DNA of 54,301 nt from Nitrospira sp. (GTDB lineage Bacteria; Nitrospirota; Nitrospiria; Nitrospirales; Nitrospiraceae). Below the pieces are notes generated by a model. That model was not told where the DNA came from. It worked only from the letters and a program-made list of their open reading frames with translations, and did not search any database. How positions within the stretch are numbered: the stretch's first letter is position 1; each line of letters opens with the position of its first letter. The stretch spans positions 1 to 54,301 of the forward strand of contig JAOUHJ010000017.1 in assembly GCA_029865225.1 (NCBI GenBank), read 5' to 3'. The translations under genes were made by a program, and so were the position numbers. Positions 9,259-17,959 of this stretch are shown here, in pieces.

Positions 9259-9980
9259 ATGACACAGGTAATCGACAGGATTCGGAATCGCAGACGTTGC
9301 GGCGCAATCGCAGCGGCAGGAGGCATCGCTCTGTGCCTAGGGATCGCCGCGCTTCCGGCTGACACGGATGCGGCCGGACTGGGCGAGTCTTATCGCAGTG
9401 GACGTTGGGAAGTCATGCTTGGTCCGCAATACACGTTTGAACGTAATCTCAAGCTCGAGGGAGGAACCACAGCGAACATAGACGATGCCGTGGGGCTTGG
9501 GTTCCAGTTCGGGTATAACTTCAATGAGCACTTCAATATCGGGGGCCTGTTTTCATGGACAATCCTGATTACCAGGCAGTCATCCAACCAAGTCCTGCCA
9601 ATCCATCAGCGGCTCGTTCTCAAACCGGATCCGTTGAGAACAGAACGTTCGGTCTCGTGGGGACCGTTCACTTTCTCAAAAGTCGTCTCACCCCCTACTT
9701 CGACTCGAATGTCAGCGGATCGAACATCATTACGGATATCGCCGCCGGTCCTCCGGTCCCCGGATGTATTTGGGATCCGTGGTTCGGGTACGTGTGTGGA
9801 GTCGTGCAGCCAACCAAGGGCGGGGTCTACTTGAGCTACGGGGTCGGAGGAGGCGTGCGATGGGATGTCACCGACGTGCTGCTTCTCCGCGCGGGCGTTA
9901 GGCAGCAGTGGATCGATTTTTCATCGTCTGACCCCATCGGGTTCACGACGTTTAAGTTCGATTTCGGGTGGATGTTTTGA
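9259..9980 (+). pseudogene. Outer-membrane beta-barrel protein, interrupted by a frameshift
   Basis: The start at 9259 gives a signal sequence (basic RIRNRRR, then AAAGGIALCLGIAALPADTDA) and mature barrel-like sequence (WEVMLGPQYTFE, VGLGFQFGYNFNEHFNIGGLFSW). At about 9558 the coding sense moves to the -1 frame (PDYQAVIQPSP onwards) and continues to a proper C-terminus ending FKFDFGWMF, with the terminal aromatic residue typical of barrels. One missing base after the TGG codon at 9556 would restore a single protein of about 240 residues. Without it, the first frame runs into nonsense to 9834. It could be a real disruption or a base-calling error. It follows the HAD gene by 31 bases. Confidence 0.75.
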
Positions 9981-10061
9981 AGCATGGGGGACATGAGGCT
10001 TGCCATACCGGTGGGTGTCCGCCTCCCGAAGCGGGGATCGCGACAGCTAAGGAGGAGGGAC

Positions 10062-11150
10062 ATGATACGGACACGTGGAGCGTGTTTAGGAATGGTGGCA
10101 GCGGTACTGGTGTCCGCGTGCTCCAGTATTGGCCCGACCACGCTTCCCAGGGACCGGTTCGATTACAGTTCGGCGCTCGCAGAATCATGGAAGCACCAGG
10201 CGCTGTTGAACATCGTGAAGCTACGGTACATGGATCCGCCCATTTTCGTCGATGTGGCCAATATCGTGAGCGGGTACCAACTGCAAACGACGCTTCAGGC
10301 CGGTGGCACTGTGGCTCCTGGCGCGTCGCCGACGGCGCCGATCGGGGATCTTTTCAACGCCGGAGTCCAGGGGACATACATCGACCGTCCGACCATTACC
10401 TATGCCCCTCTGACCGGCGATCAGTATATCCGCGGGATCATGACACCGATCAGGCCGGAACAGATTTTCTCTTCCATCCTTGCGGGCTGGCCGGCCGACG
10501 TCATTCTCTTTACAAGCCTGGAGTCGATCAACGGTCTGATGAATCAGAGCTTCGGCAGGGCGATGCATCGAGCGGCAGATCCAAAATTTCTCCGCGTCCT
10601 GGAAATTATCCGCAAGCTTCAAGTGAGCGGAGCGTTGGGTTTCCGAATCAAAACAAGCAAAGAAAAAGAGGTCACGAATCTTCTCTTCTTTCGAACGCAA
10701 GGCATTTCAGACGAAGACGCGGAACTCTCCCGGGAAGCTCGGGAATTGTTGGGTTTGGATGCATCCGAGCGTGAATTTCACCTAGTCTTTGGGCCGACTG
10801 CGGCATCAAAGCGGGAAATCGCGGTCCAGACGCGTTCGCTCATCCAGATTATGAGCGAGGTCGGAGGACAAGCCGACCTTCCCGAATCGCACATCATGGA
10901 AGGCCGTGCCACCCCGGGATTGGCTCAATACACAGGCGAAAATAGAACCATTCGGTTTTTCAACATCCACAGTTCAGCTGACAAAGTCAAGGATGCGTAT
11001 CTGTCCGTGCGGTATCGCGACCAGTGGTTCTGGATCGATGATCGCGACCTCAAATCCAAGCAGGCATTCGCATTCCTTCTGCTGATCTTTGCGTTGGCAG
11101 ACACCGGAGAGAAACGGGGGCTGCCGTTGATTACGATTCCCGCGCAGTGA
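10062..11150 (+). CDS. Lipoprotein of unknown function
   Basis: A 362-residue protein with a lipoprotein signal (GMVAAVLVSAC, lipid Cys near residue 20) and no domain I recognise with confidence. The mature part has conserved-looking blocks such as FDYSSALAESWKHQALLNIVKLRY, PPIFVDVANIVSGY and YLSVRYRDQWFWIDDRDLKSKQ; the final 40 residues contain a hydrophobic stretch (AFAFLLLIFALA). The start is set by TAAGGAGGAGGGAC directly upstream of the ATG; an earlier in-frame ATG at 9984 is ignored. It sits between the frameshifted barrel gene and the duplicated HAD fragment and may belong to the same transcription unit as the HAD gene. Confidence 0.8.
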   Translation: MIRTRGACLGMVAAVLVSACSSIGPTTLPRDRFDYSSALAESWKHQALLNIVKLRYMDPPIFVDVANIVSGYQLQTTLQAGGTVAPGASPTAPIGDLFNAGVQGTYIDRPTITYAPLTGDQYIRGIMTPIRPEQIFSSILAGWPADVILFTSLESINGLMNQSFGRAMHRAADPKFLRVLEIIRKLQVSGALGFRIKTSKEKEVTNLLFFRTQGISDEDAELSREARELLGLDASEREFHLVFGPTAASKREIAVQTRSLIQIMSEVGGQADLPESHIMEGRATPGLAQYTGENRTIRFFNIHSSADKVKDAYLSVRYRDQWFWIDDRDLKSKQAFAFLLLIFALADTGEKRGLPLITIPAQ

Positions 11151-11217
11151 TTCGGGATGATGTTGAAACGAGGTGAACCGGCGCGAACGTGAACGTACGA
11201 TCAACTGAATTCAAGGG

Positions 11218-11622
11218 ATCGGCAGCAGTATCAAGACGACGTACGAGGTCCGCGACGGGAAGCCGGTGCTCCTGCGATTGCCGGAACTCAACTTCATCGA
11301 CGACAAGGCCGGCAAGCCGGTCGGTATCCAGCAACATATCGGCCGCCGGCCGATTGCCGCCTTCGGGAATTCGGACGGCGATTTTCAGATGCTGGAATGG
11401 ACGACCTCAGGGCCAGGTCCGCGGTTTTGGCTCTTCGTTCATCACGGGGATGCGGAGTGTGAATATGCCTATGATCGGAAGTCTTCAATCGGCAGGTTGG
11501 ATTGTGGGCTCGACGAGGCAGAGAGCCGGGGCTGGGTGGTGGTGAGCATGAAGGACGATTGGAAAACGATGTTTCCCTATGAAAAGACCTCCAGCGAACG
11601 AAAGCCCGCTGCAAGTCGATAG
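11218..11622 (+). pseudogene. Truncated duplicate of the HAD phosphatase gene (3' third)
   Basis: The sequence from 11218 matches the HAD gene from 8823 to its stop. The first 92 bases are identical by my reading; after that differences appear every few bases but the frame and stop are kept. It encodes the C-terminal third only (MLLRLPELNFIDDKAGKP, RRPIAAFGNSDGDFQMLEW, to the end) and lacks the nucleophile motif, so it cannot be an active phosphatase. The bases before 11218 do not match the HAD gene, marking a breakpoint. As in the intact copy, an ATG inside the 3' end (11579) opens the frame of a following barrel-protein gene. Confidence 0.88.
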
Positions 11623-12355
11623 GCTGTCCACTGATCGGCTCAATAGGCCCGCGCCATCAACGGTCGTCGGAACAATCCGGGTGGCGATTATCGCGATGGG
11701 GCTCACGCTCTGTGGGGGTGGCATTGCGATCGGGGATACGCGCACCGATGTCTGGCCGGAGGTCAACCTCTTTCACCAAATAGACGACCGGTATCGGCTC
11801 CACCTCTTGGGCGCGTTCGTCCGGGCACGAGACATCGATTACAGCGACGGCCAAGTCGGAGCGCATCTGGACATTGGGGCGCTTCCGATCCTGCGCCCTC
11901 GCCTGTTGCCCGATAGCACTCTTTATCAGTACCTGTGGTTTCGCGTGGGCTATCGGTATGGCAGAGAATTTACCAGTGATGATCCGTTCGAGGAGCATCG
12001 GGTTATCCTGGAGATGACGGCGCGATTTCCTTTACCCGGCGGCGTCATGCTGGTCGACCGGAGCCGGGGAGACCTCCGGTTCATCAATGGGGTCTATTCA
12101 TCCCGGTACCGCAATCGGGTTCGCCTCGAACGATCGATTGTGCTCTTCGACCGATATGCCTGGCTTCCCTATGTGTCCGCCGAACTGTTCTACGACACGC
12201 GGTTCGACGCGATCAACCGATTCCGCTATTCCGTCGGCATCGAGATTCCTATCCGACGGTTCATCTTGGATCTGTACTACCTCCGGCAAGAGGACTCTCG
12301 GTCCGAACCGGCGCACAGCAATGTGTTCGGGATATCCTTCAATTTCTTTTTCTGA
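11579..12355 (+). CDS. DUF2490-like outer-membrane protein
   Basis: A 258-residue protein with a hydrophobic signal-like region at about residues 31-52 (VVGTIRVAIIAMGLTLCGGGIAIG). The mature part begins DTRTDVWPEVNLFHQIDDRYRLHLLG, characteristic of DUF2490 barrels. Alternating aromatic/polar strands follow (FRVGYRYGREF, YRNRVRLERSIVL, YSVGIEIPIRRFILDLYYLRQ), and it ends FGISFNFFF, a good barrel C-terminus. The only in-frame ATG before the signal lies inside the HAD fragment, overlapping it by 44 bases, which leaves an unusually long N-region. A non-ATG start nearer 11650 is possible. The gene is convergent with the DUF4403-like gene. Confidence 0.75.
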   Translation: MKRPPANESPLQVDRLSTDRLNRPAPSTVVGTIRVAIIAMGLTLCGGGIAIGDTRTDVWPEVNLFHQIDDRYRLHLLGAFVRARDIDYSDGQVGAHLDIGALPILRPRLLPDSTLYQYLWFRVGYRYGREFTSDDPFEEHRVILEMTARFPLPGGVMLVDRSRGDLRFINGVYSSRYRNRVRLERSIVLFDRYAWLPYVSAELFYDTRFDAINRFRYSVGIEIPIRRFILDLYYLRQEDSRSEPAHSNVFGISFNFFF

Positions 12356-12453
12356 GTGTCATCGAAAAACGGAGGCGGGCGACCTGACGAAGGACCGGCA
12401 TGTCACGATGATCCATGAGTCATACAGGCGTGACGCGTTTTGCGGTGTGCGAA

Positions 12454-13875
12454 TTACTCGAGACTGATCTTCAGGGTGCCGTCGATGAGGAGTTGCATTG
12501 CGATTCCCCCCTTGACCGGGTAGATACGGTGAGGAACGAGTTTGGTCACCGTGCTCTCCATCCAGACGCCTTCGGCCACATCATGGTTCATGTGCCGTTC
12601 GATGCGGCGACGGAGTACTTCGATCCGGCCTGAGACATCGATTTTCGTGTAGGGGAGAATTGTGTCGCGAATGGTGTCGTACATCGTGCGATTGGCCAAT
12701 CGCATGAGTAGATTGGACGTCTCCATCGTGAAATAGAAGTTGCGTAACTCCAACGAGCGCCCATCGGGCGCGAGGGCCGGTTTTCCCTGAAGATAGAGCT
12801 TGCCGTTCACACCTCCCTTCACGGTGACTTCACAGATGAGTGCGTCCCCACTCCCATAGGTGCGAATGCCGGTGATCTGGATGGGAGATCCCACCGGAGG
12901 AACGATTTCTTCTCCGACGACTTCCGTTGCCAACCGATCGTTCAATGTCTCGTAAGGAACGAGCAACGGCACGGCCAGGTGAAACCCTTCCTGCGCGGTC
13001 GGTCCTGTTTGAAGCGGCGGAAGCGGGCGTGGATCGACCTGTGGTCTTGCCCCGACGACGATCATCGGCTCGAACGTCATACTGACGACGGTGCGAACCG
13101 ACTCGTTGTGGTCGAAGCTCAGCGAGCCGGCCTGCGGGCCTTGGGGACGAAACATCAGCCAGGTTCCAGCATTGAGTTCCAGCGGTTCCTGGAGTGACTC
13201 CCAGATCATCCGAGCCCGCTTTTTCGCGTCGACCTGCTGAAGAAATGTCCGGTCGATGGCTGTGGCAAGAGATGGTAACCGCTCGTTGAGCCAATCGTTG
13301 AGGAGTTCGGTCACGTCGAGGTCGATCGGACTCAAGCGGCAGGGTTCGCCGAATTGTGGGCGGCCGAACCGTGTCTCGGTATGGATGACCCAACCCTCAC
13401 TCCAGCGCACCTCCGACGATGCTTCGAGCCTCAGACGCATGTGTGCATCGGGTCCATATCCACATTCGGCAATCTGCGCGACTCCGTTGGACTCTTTCAG
13501 GCGGACACGCACGCGATATCGCATATCGGGAAATTCGGTGATGAGCCGGTCGTTCTCGATGCGGAACTGTACCGGTCCTCTCCAGATGTAGTATTGATAT
13601 TCGAAGGGCATCCCGTTAAGTTGACGTTTGCCCGGGATCCATTCCTCTTCATGCCGATGATGGACCGGAATCGACGATTCCACGGCCGCTCTCATTTCCC
13701 AGAGCGATCTGCCAATCGTCAGGTTGACGACGGAGGGGGCGAGTGTCGGGGGCGGTGGCGGAGGAAGGAGGACATCGGTGGGTTTCGGAATCGCGAGATT
13801 CGTCGCAGCCTGGAGGGGGTGAGGAAGCAGGAGACCGGTCAAAAACAATATCGTCGGAAGAATTCTGTTCAGCAT
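12454..13875 (-). CDS. DUF4403-like periplasmic protein
   Basis: A 473-residue protein with a signal peptide (residues 1-24, ILFLTGLLLPHPLQAA), then a proline-rich stretch (LLPPPPPPTLAPS). The long body has features of DUF4403 proteins: paired lipid-binding-like modules, SVVNLTIGRSLWEMRAAVE at the start, repeated HLAVPLLVPYETLNDRLA / QITGIRTYGSGDALI blocks, and a C-terminal half with KIDVSGRIEVLRRRIERHMN. DUF4403 members are envelope proteins of unknown function, thought to resemble tubular lipid-binding folds. It reads away from the plus-strand operon that starts at 14168; the 292 bases between them must hold both promoters. Confidence 0.8.
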   Translation of the reverse strand: MLNRILPTILFLTGLLLPHPLQAATNLAIPKPTDVLLPPPPPPTLAPSVVNLTIGRSLWEMRAAVESSIPVHHRHEEEWIPGKRQLNGMPFEYQYYIWRGPVQFRIENDRLITEFPDMRYRVRVRLKESNGVAQIAECGYGPDAHMRLRLEASSEVRWSEGWVIHTETRFGRPQFGEPCRLSPIDLDVTELLNDWLNERLPSLATAIDRTFLQQVDAKKRARMIWESLQEPLELNAGTWLMFRPQGPQAGSLSFDHNESVRTVVSMTFEPMIVVGARPQVDPRPLPPLQTGPTAQEGFHLAVPLLVPYETLNDRLATEVVGEEIVPPVGSPIQITGIRTYGSGDALICEVTVKGGVNGKLYLQGKPALAPDGRSLELRNFYFTMETSNLLMRLANRTMYDTIRDTILPYTKIDVSGRIEVLRRRIERHMNHDVAEGVWMESTVTKLVPHRIYPVKGGIAMQLLIDGTLKISLE

Positions 13876-14167
13876 GATGGCTCTGGAATCACGAGTGCAT
13901 CTGGATGCAGCCGGAGGCGTCGTCGCACCATGCTAAGAAATCGGTGTTGAATTGTAAATGTGAAACTATTCGAACGATCAGCTGTTCGGTCCCTCAGGCG
14001 CTCGGCCGGTTCCCGGTTCGCACTTCTCTGAGGAACAGCAATTCAAGACCTCGACATTCAGGAAACGTTGGGTGGATCTTATTCCGTGTCACGCATATCG
14101 CCGTATCAAATTGGACCAACCAGAATCAAACGAGTCAATTTTACACCACACTCAAGGAGGTTCGACC

Positions 14168-14659
14168 ATGCGATCGTTTGCAGTCCTTGTATGTACCTTA
14201 TTCATATTCACCGCGTCTCCCGTGCTGGCCCAGGAGGGGGGTGGCGCCGCTTCGGATACAAATATGGAGATCCTGAAAGAGAAGTTGAAGGCGGACAAGA
14301 AACTGCTCGTCGCCGGCAATATGGAACTCACGGACGCCGAAGCCAAGAAGTTTTGGCCCTTGTACGATGGGTATCAGATGGACCTGAACCAGTTAAATGA
14401 TCGGCTCGGGAAAGCCATCGCCGACTATGCCTCCGCCTACAATGACGGTAAGGGCATGATCAAAGAGGACACCGCCAAGAAATTGTTGAACGAAGCGTTG
14501 GCGATCGACGAGACGGAAGTGAAACTGAAGCGCACCTATGCTGAAAAAATTGGCAAGGTATTGTCGGCCACCAAGACGGCCCGCTACATCCAGATCGAAA
14601 ACAAAGTTCGCGCTCTGATCAAATTCGAGCTGGCCGGCCAAATTCCGCTTGTCTATTAG
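14168..14659 (+). CDS. Small periplasmic helical protein of unknown function
   Basis: A 163-residue protein with a signal peptide (cut after SPVLA, residue 21). The mature part is highly charged and alpha-helical: MEILKEKLKADKKLLV, LTDAEAKKFWPLYDGYQMDLNQLNDRL, then Lys/Ala-rich helices. The 'DAEAKKFWPLYDGY' helix resembles proteins loosely related to Spy/CpxP-like periplasmic helical bundles, but I cannot assign it firmly. The start is decided by AAGGAGG seven bases upstream of the ATG at 14168; an in-frame ATG at 14072 lacks a site. It heads a run of six plus-strand genes and is followed by a 13-bp hairpin. Confidence 0.8.
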   Translation: MRSFAVLVCTLFIFTASPVLAQEGGGAASDTNMEILKEKLKADKKLLVAGNMELTDAEAKKFWPLYDGYQMDLNQLNDRLGKAIADYASAYNDGKGMIKEDTAKKLLNEALAIDETEVKLKRTYAEKIGKVLSATKTARYIQIENKVRALIKFELAGQIPLVY

Positions 14660-14675
14660 TTCTACGTAGTGATGA

Positions 14676-14709
14676 CGCAGGGTGGACTGAGCAGGCAGTC
14701 CACCCTGCG
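14676..14709. repeat. Perfect 13-bp hairpin between two genes
   Basis: CGCAGGGTGGACT and AGTCCACCCTGCG pair perfectly around an 8-base loop, 16 bases after the stop at 14659. No T-run follows, so it is not a standard terminator. It may stabilise the upstream mRNA 3' end, act as an attenuator, or be a Rho-linked pause site. Confidence 0.7.
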
Positions 14710-14730
14710 AGAGGGGAATGCAGGATACTC

Positions 14731-15543
14731 ATGCGAACCAAAGCCTCTGAGATGGTCGGCCTTCTGGGAATCTGGTCAGGGGTTATGCTGCTCCTCTTCA
14801 CGACGGGGTGCGCAGGTGGTCTGTATGGATGGACTGTACGGACAACGTCGACTGCCCTTTCTACGTCGGCAGAAGCGGCCAGCCTGCCGCAAGAAACGGT
14901 CGCCGTTCTGACGCCGCTCTCCGTGGCGAGCCTTCGTGGAAACGAAGCGGGTATGGGGCAATATCTCGTTGACGTCATCCACAAGGTGGCTCCGAACTGG
15001 TCGATTGTGAGCGAACGCCAGGCCATCAGTGCGATTAACAAGAGCGGATTTGCCGGTCAGTATGAGCGCATGCGTTCGGGGGCCGAACTGAGCCATGTCC
15101 TGGACCGTGACAGCCTTCGAGCAATGGGCGAAGTTCTTGGCGCTCGCTACGTTTTTCAGCCACGCTTGGCATTCTTCCAGCAAATCATGACAGACCGTTG
15201 GACCGTCCCCGCGGTCAACGTCTTGGCCGCGCAAACCCGCTCGGCTACGATGCGCTTGTCCCTGCAACTGTGGGATACCCAAAGCGGTGAACTCATTTGG
15301 TCGTCCGCAGCAGAGACCAACCTGCAGAGCGAGGCGGTGACTCAGGATCCTATGTTTATGGAGGATGTGGCCCGGGTTACGTTTGGCAGCATGTTATCAG
15401 ACTTGCTGAATAGGAAAACGGGATCGAAGTATACCCCCTTGAATCAGGTGCTCGATTTGTTGATTCATGAGCCTTTTGAAAAGAATGGCACGCAATCGGT
15501 GTCGGTCGGTGAAGAAGATCCGGACGCAGGACGCACACCATAG
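14731..15543 (+). CDS. Lipoprotein of unknown function (CsgG/GNA1162-like fold possible)
   Basis: A 270-residue protein with a lipoprotein signal (MLLLFTTGCAG, lipid Cys27). The mature part has an alternating layout reminiscent of TolB-N/CsgG-type modules: ETVAVLTPLSVASLRGN, VAPNWSIVSERQAISAINKSG, VLGARYVFQPRLAFFQQ, MRLSLQLWDTQSGELIWSSAAETN. The last motif (describing a pattern like 'W-D-T-x-S-G-E-L-I-W') is frequent in curli-assembly-like lipoproteins. The C-terminal 40 residues are polar and probably disordered. A weak AGAGGGGA site precedes the ATG. It lies in the 14168-19897 plus-strand run. Confidence 0.75.
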   Translation: MRTKASEMVGLLGIWSGVMLLLFTTGCAGGLYGWTVRTTSTALSTSAEAASLPQETVAVLTPLSVASLRGNEAGMGQYLVDVIHKVAPNWSIVSERQAISAINKSGFAGQYERMRSGAELSHVLDRDSLRAMGEVLGARYVFQPRLAFFQQIMTDRWTVPAVNVLAAQTRSATMRLSLQLWDTQSGELIWSSAAETNLQSEAVTQDPMFMEDVARVTFGSMLSDLLNRKTGSKYTPLNQVLDLLIHEPFEKNGTQSVSVGEEDPDAGRTP

Positions 15544-15591
15544 AACCGGGCCGACCCTCCGCCTGGTCGCTGCGCAGGAGGCACTTGCCCC

Positions 15592-17054
15592 TTGTCCTGC
15601 GAGGTGAATGAGGTGAGGTCAACCATCGGTGGAGCGCGATCCCGTCGAGCCGCAGTGCGTATCGCAGCTTCATCTTGTGTGCTGTTTCTTGTAGGCCTCT
15701 CCGGCTGTCTCACGGCGCCTGTATACACTCTTCCCGCCACCCCGGATCCTCTTCCGTGCCTGATGCCGGTCAACAGCGAGGATACGGTGATTGGATTGGC
15801 CGTCTCAGGTGGAGGGAGCCGCGCAGCCCTGTTTGCATCCGGCGCCTTTGAGGAGTTGGCGAAGCTCAAGGTTGGAGCGGATGGCCTACCGGTACTCGAT
15901 CGGGTGTCCTACATCTCAAGCGTCTCCGGCGGCAGCCTGGCCTCCGCCTACTATGTACTCAAGAAGCCGACCCGCAGTATTCCGATGCTGGATGCGCAGG
16001 GTGAGGTCACGGGGAACTATAAGAAGTTCTTCTCCGACTTCAAGGTAGCGATGTCCCGTGATTATGAAGGGGCTCTGCTTCGCAGGAATCTTCTGAAGTG
16101 GCGATGGGTCAATCCAGCGTTTGTCGCAAAGTCGCTGGCTGAGATTCTCGGGGAAAACTATTTCGGGGTCGAGACGTTTGGCGAACAGGCTGAACGGGAA
16201 AAACGAGGAGATGCGCCTCGTTTGTTGGTCAATACGACGTTGTATAACGATGGGCGCCGGTTTCTTCTCAGCACGATACCCCGGGAACAGCTTCGATTTA
16301 ATTGGGCCGAGGCGGTGAGCCGAGCTTCAACCACTGCGGTGTCCCCGGGGTACCAAGCCAATCTCCAAATGCGGGCGGAGCAGTTAAATACGATGCCCCC
16401 CAAGATCTGCATCTGAACCTGTGCGCAACCAAGGTGGCTGCCTCGGTTGCCGCATCGATGTCGTTTCCCCCGGTCATCGGGCCGATCAGTCTCATGGACT
16501 CGAAGGAGGAGCGGTATTGGCACGTGGGGGACGGAGGCATGTCCGACAATACCGGCGGCGAATCATTGTTGATGATGTTGTTGCGGGGTATGGAGGAAGG
16601 CCGGTTTCGCCGTGTTCTTATCATCTTGATCGACAGCTCCTTTCCGTTTGAAATCGGTGGGAAGGAGTTGGATAAGCGCCAAGACGCCTTCTCGATCTTC
16701 AACTACGACTACTCCAGGATTCCCAGCATCATGGAAGAACGGTCCTTGGCCTATCGGGGCTTTTTCCTGTTTCTGGCACAACAACTCAAGATCGTGCCGG
16801 GGCCTGAACGGATTTCCATCATCCGTCTCAGGCACACGGATGCGCAATGGGCGGAGGACCTTAGTGATCTTCCAGATTCTTGCCGCAAGGAGAAGATCAA
16901 TTGGACATCCCCAAGAGATGTCGGGCAGCGGCTCGCCGGTATTGTCACCCGTCTCTGGCTGGAATCGACCTGTGATCGCGATCTTGTCCTGACAGCCGCT
17001 GAAAAAGTGGTCATGCAAAACGAGGGTGCAATCCGAGCGTTTTTGGAACAATGA
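15592..17054 (+). pseudogene. Patatin-like phospholipase lipoprotein, interrupted by a frameshift
   Basis: The first frame (15592-16416) carries a lipoprotein signal (LFLVGLSGC), the patatin oxyanion loop (VSGGGSRAALFASG) and the nucleophile elbow SSVSGGS with Ser112. The second frame, one base back, supplies the rest: YDAPQDLHLNLCATKV, the catalytic DGG in WHVGDGGMSDN, and a normal C-terminus at 17054. The switch falls between about 16385 and 16401, next to a six-C run. With one base restored the protein is about 487 residues with a complete Ser-Asp dyad. The start is a TTG with AGGAGG about 10 bases upstream; GTG codons at 15604 and 15613 are alternatives. It could be an inactivated gene or a homopolymer error. 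Confidence 0.85.
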
Positions 17055-17070
17055 ACAGTAGTCGAGAGGA

Positions 17071-17949
17071 GTGGCTGTGGCTACACAAGAGAAGCAGGAT
17101 GAGGTTGAGAAGGTACGCGTCCGCAACGTCTTCCATCCTTCTGATTTTTCCCCGAGTAGTGAAGTGGTCTTGGCGCACGCGTTGAAAATCGCCTTGCTGA
17201 GGAAGGCGGGTCTGGACATGATGCACGTGGCTTCTGACGGGAATGCCGAATGGGCGGAACTCGCCGGAGTGCGGCCGATGCTGGAGCGTTGGGGGCTGCT
17301 GCCTCCCGGCAGCCGACGGGCCGATGTGACGAAGCTGGGCATCCACGTTAGGAAGGTCATGGCGGTTCATCGGGATCCGGTGCGCGCTGTGTTGACGTAT
17401 CTCGAATCCAACCCGACGGATTTGATCGTGCTCGGCGCAAGACAGGAGGAAGGGCGCATGAGATGGCTGCAGACTTCCGTTGCTCAGCCGATCTCGGAAG
17501 GTGCCGGCGCGATGACGCTCTTTATCCCTGAAGGCCAACAAGGCTTCGTGTCGCGTCAGGACGGGTCGATTTCCCTTGCCAGCATCCTGATCCCGATCGC
17601 CCAGGAACCGCCGCCGCAACCGGCGATTGAAGCGGTACGCCGCATCACCGACGAGTTAGGACTCGCCGGCGGCACTGTCACGCTTCTACACGTCGGAAAG
17701 TCGGGTGATATCCCGACAGTGGAGACGCCCCGAGACGGTAGATGGACCTGGACCACGATCGTCAGAGAAGGAGATGTTGTGGAAGCGATCGTGCAGTCTG
17801 CGACGGAAACAGAAGCCGGTCTGGTCGTCATGACGACCAACGGCCGGAACGGGTTTCTGGATGCCCTGCGCGGCAGCCACTCAGAGCGGGTCTTGAGCAA
17901 GATTCATTGCCCCTTGCTGAACCTGCCCGTTGGCTCTCTGCTGGGGTGA
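17071..17949 (+). CDS. Universal stress protein, tandem Usp domains
   Basis: 292 residues with two Usp-like halves. The first runs from VRNVFHPSDFSPSSEVVLAHALKIA to TDLIVLGARQEEG; the second from ASILIPIAQEPPPQPAIEAV to AGLVVMTTNGRNGFLDALRGSHSERVLSKIHCPLLNLPVG. The second half keeps the G-x-x-G(9)-G(S/T)-like nucleotide loop region (TNGRNG then SHSERV). Cytoplasmic; Usp proteins bind ATP and respond to stress. A GTG start at 17071 touches the GAGAGGAG ribosome site; the GTG at 17077 has better spacing and is my preferred start. It follows the patatin stop by 16 bases and precedes the next barrel gene by 10, so it is operonic. Confidence 0.88.
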   Translation: MAVATQEKQDEVEKVRVRNVFHPSDFSPSSEVVLAHALKIALLRKAGLDMMHVASDGNAEWAELAGVRPMLERWGLLPPGSRRADVTKLGIHVRKVMAVHRDPVRAVLTYLESNPTDLIVLGARQEEGRMRWLQTSVAQPISEGAGAMTLFIPEGQQGFVSRQDGSISLASILIPIAQEPPPQPAIEAVRRITDELGLAGGTVTLLHVGKSGDIPTVETPRDGRWTWTTIVREGDVVEAIVQSATETEAGLVVMTTNGRNGFLDALRGSHSERVLSKIHCPLLNLPVGSLLG

Positions 17950-17959
17950 AGATAGGGTC

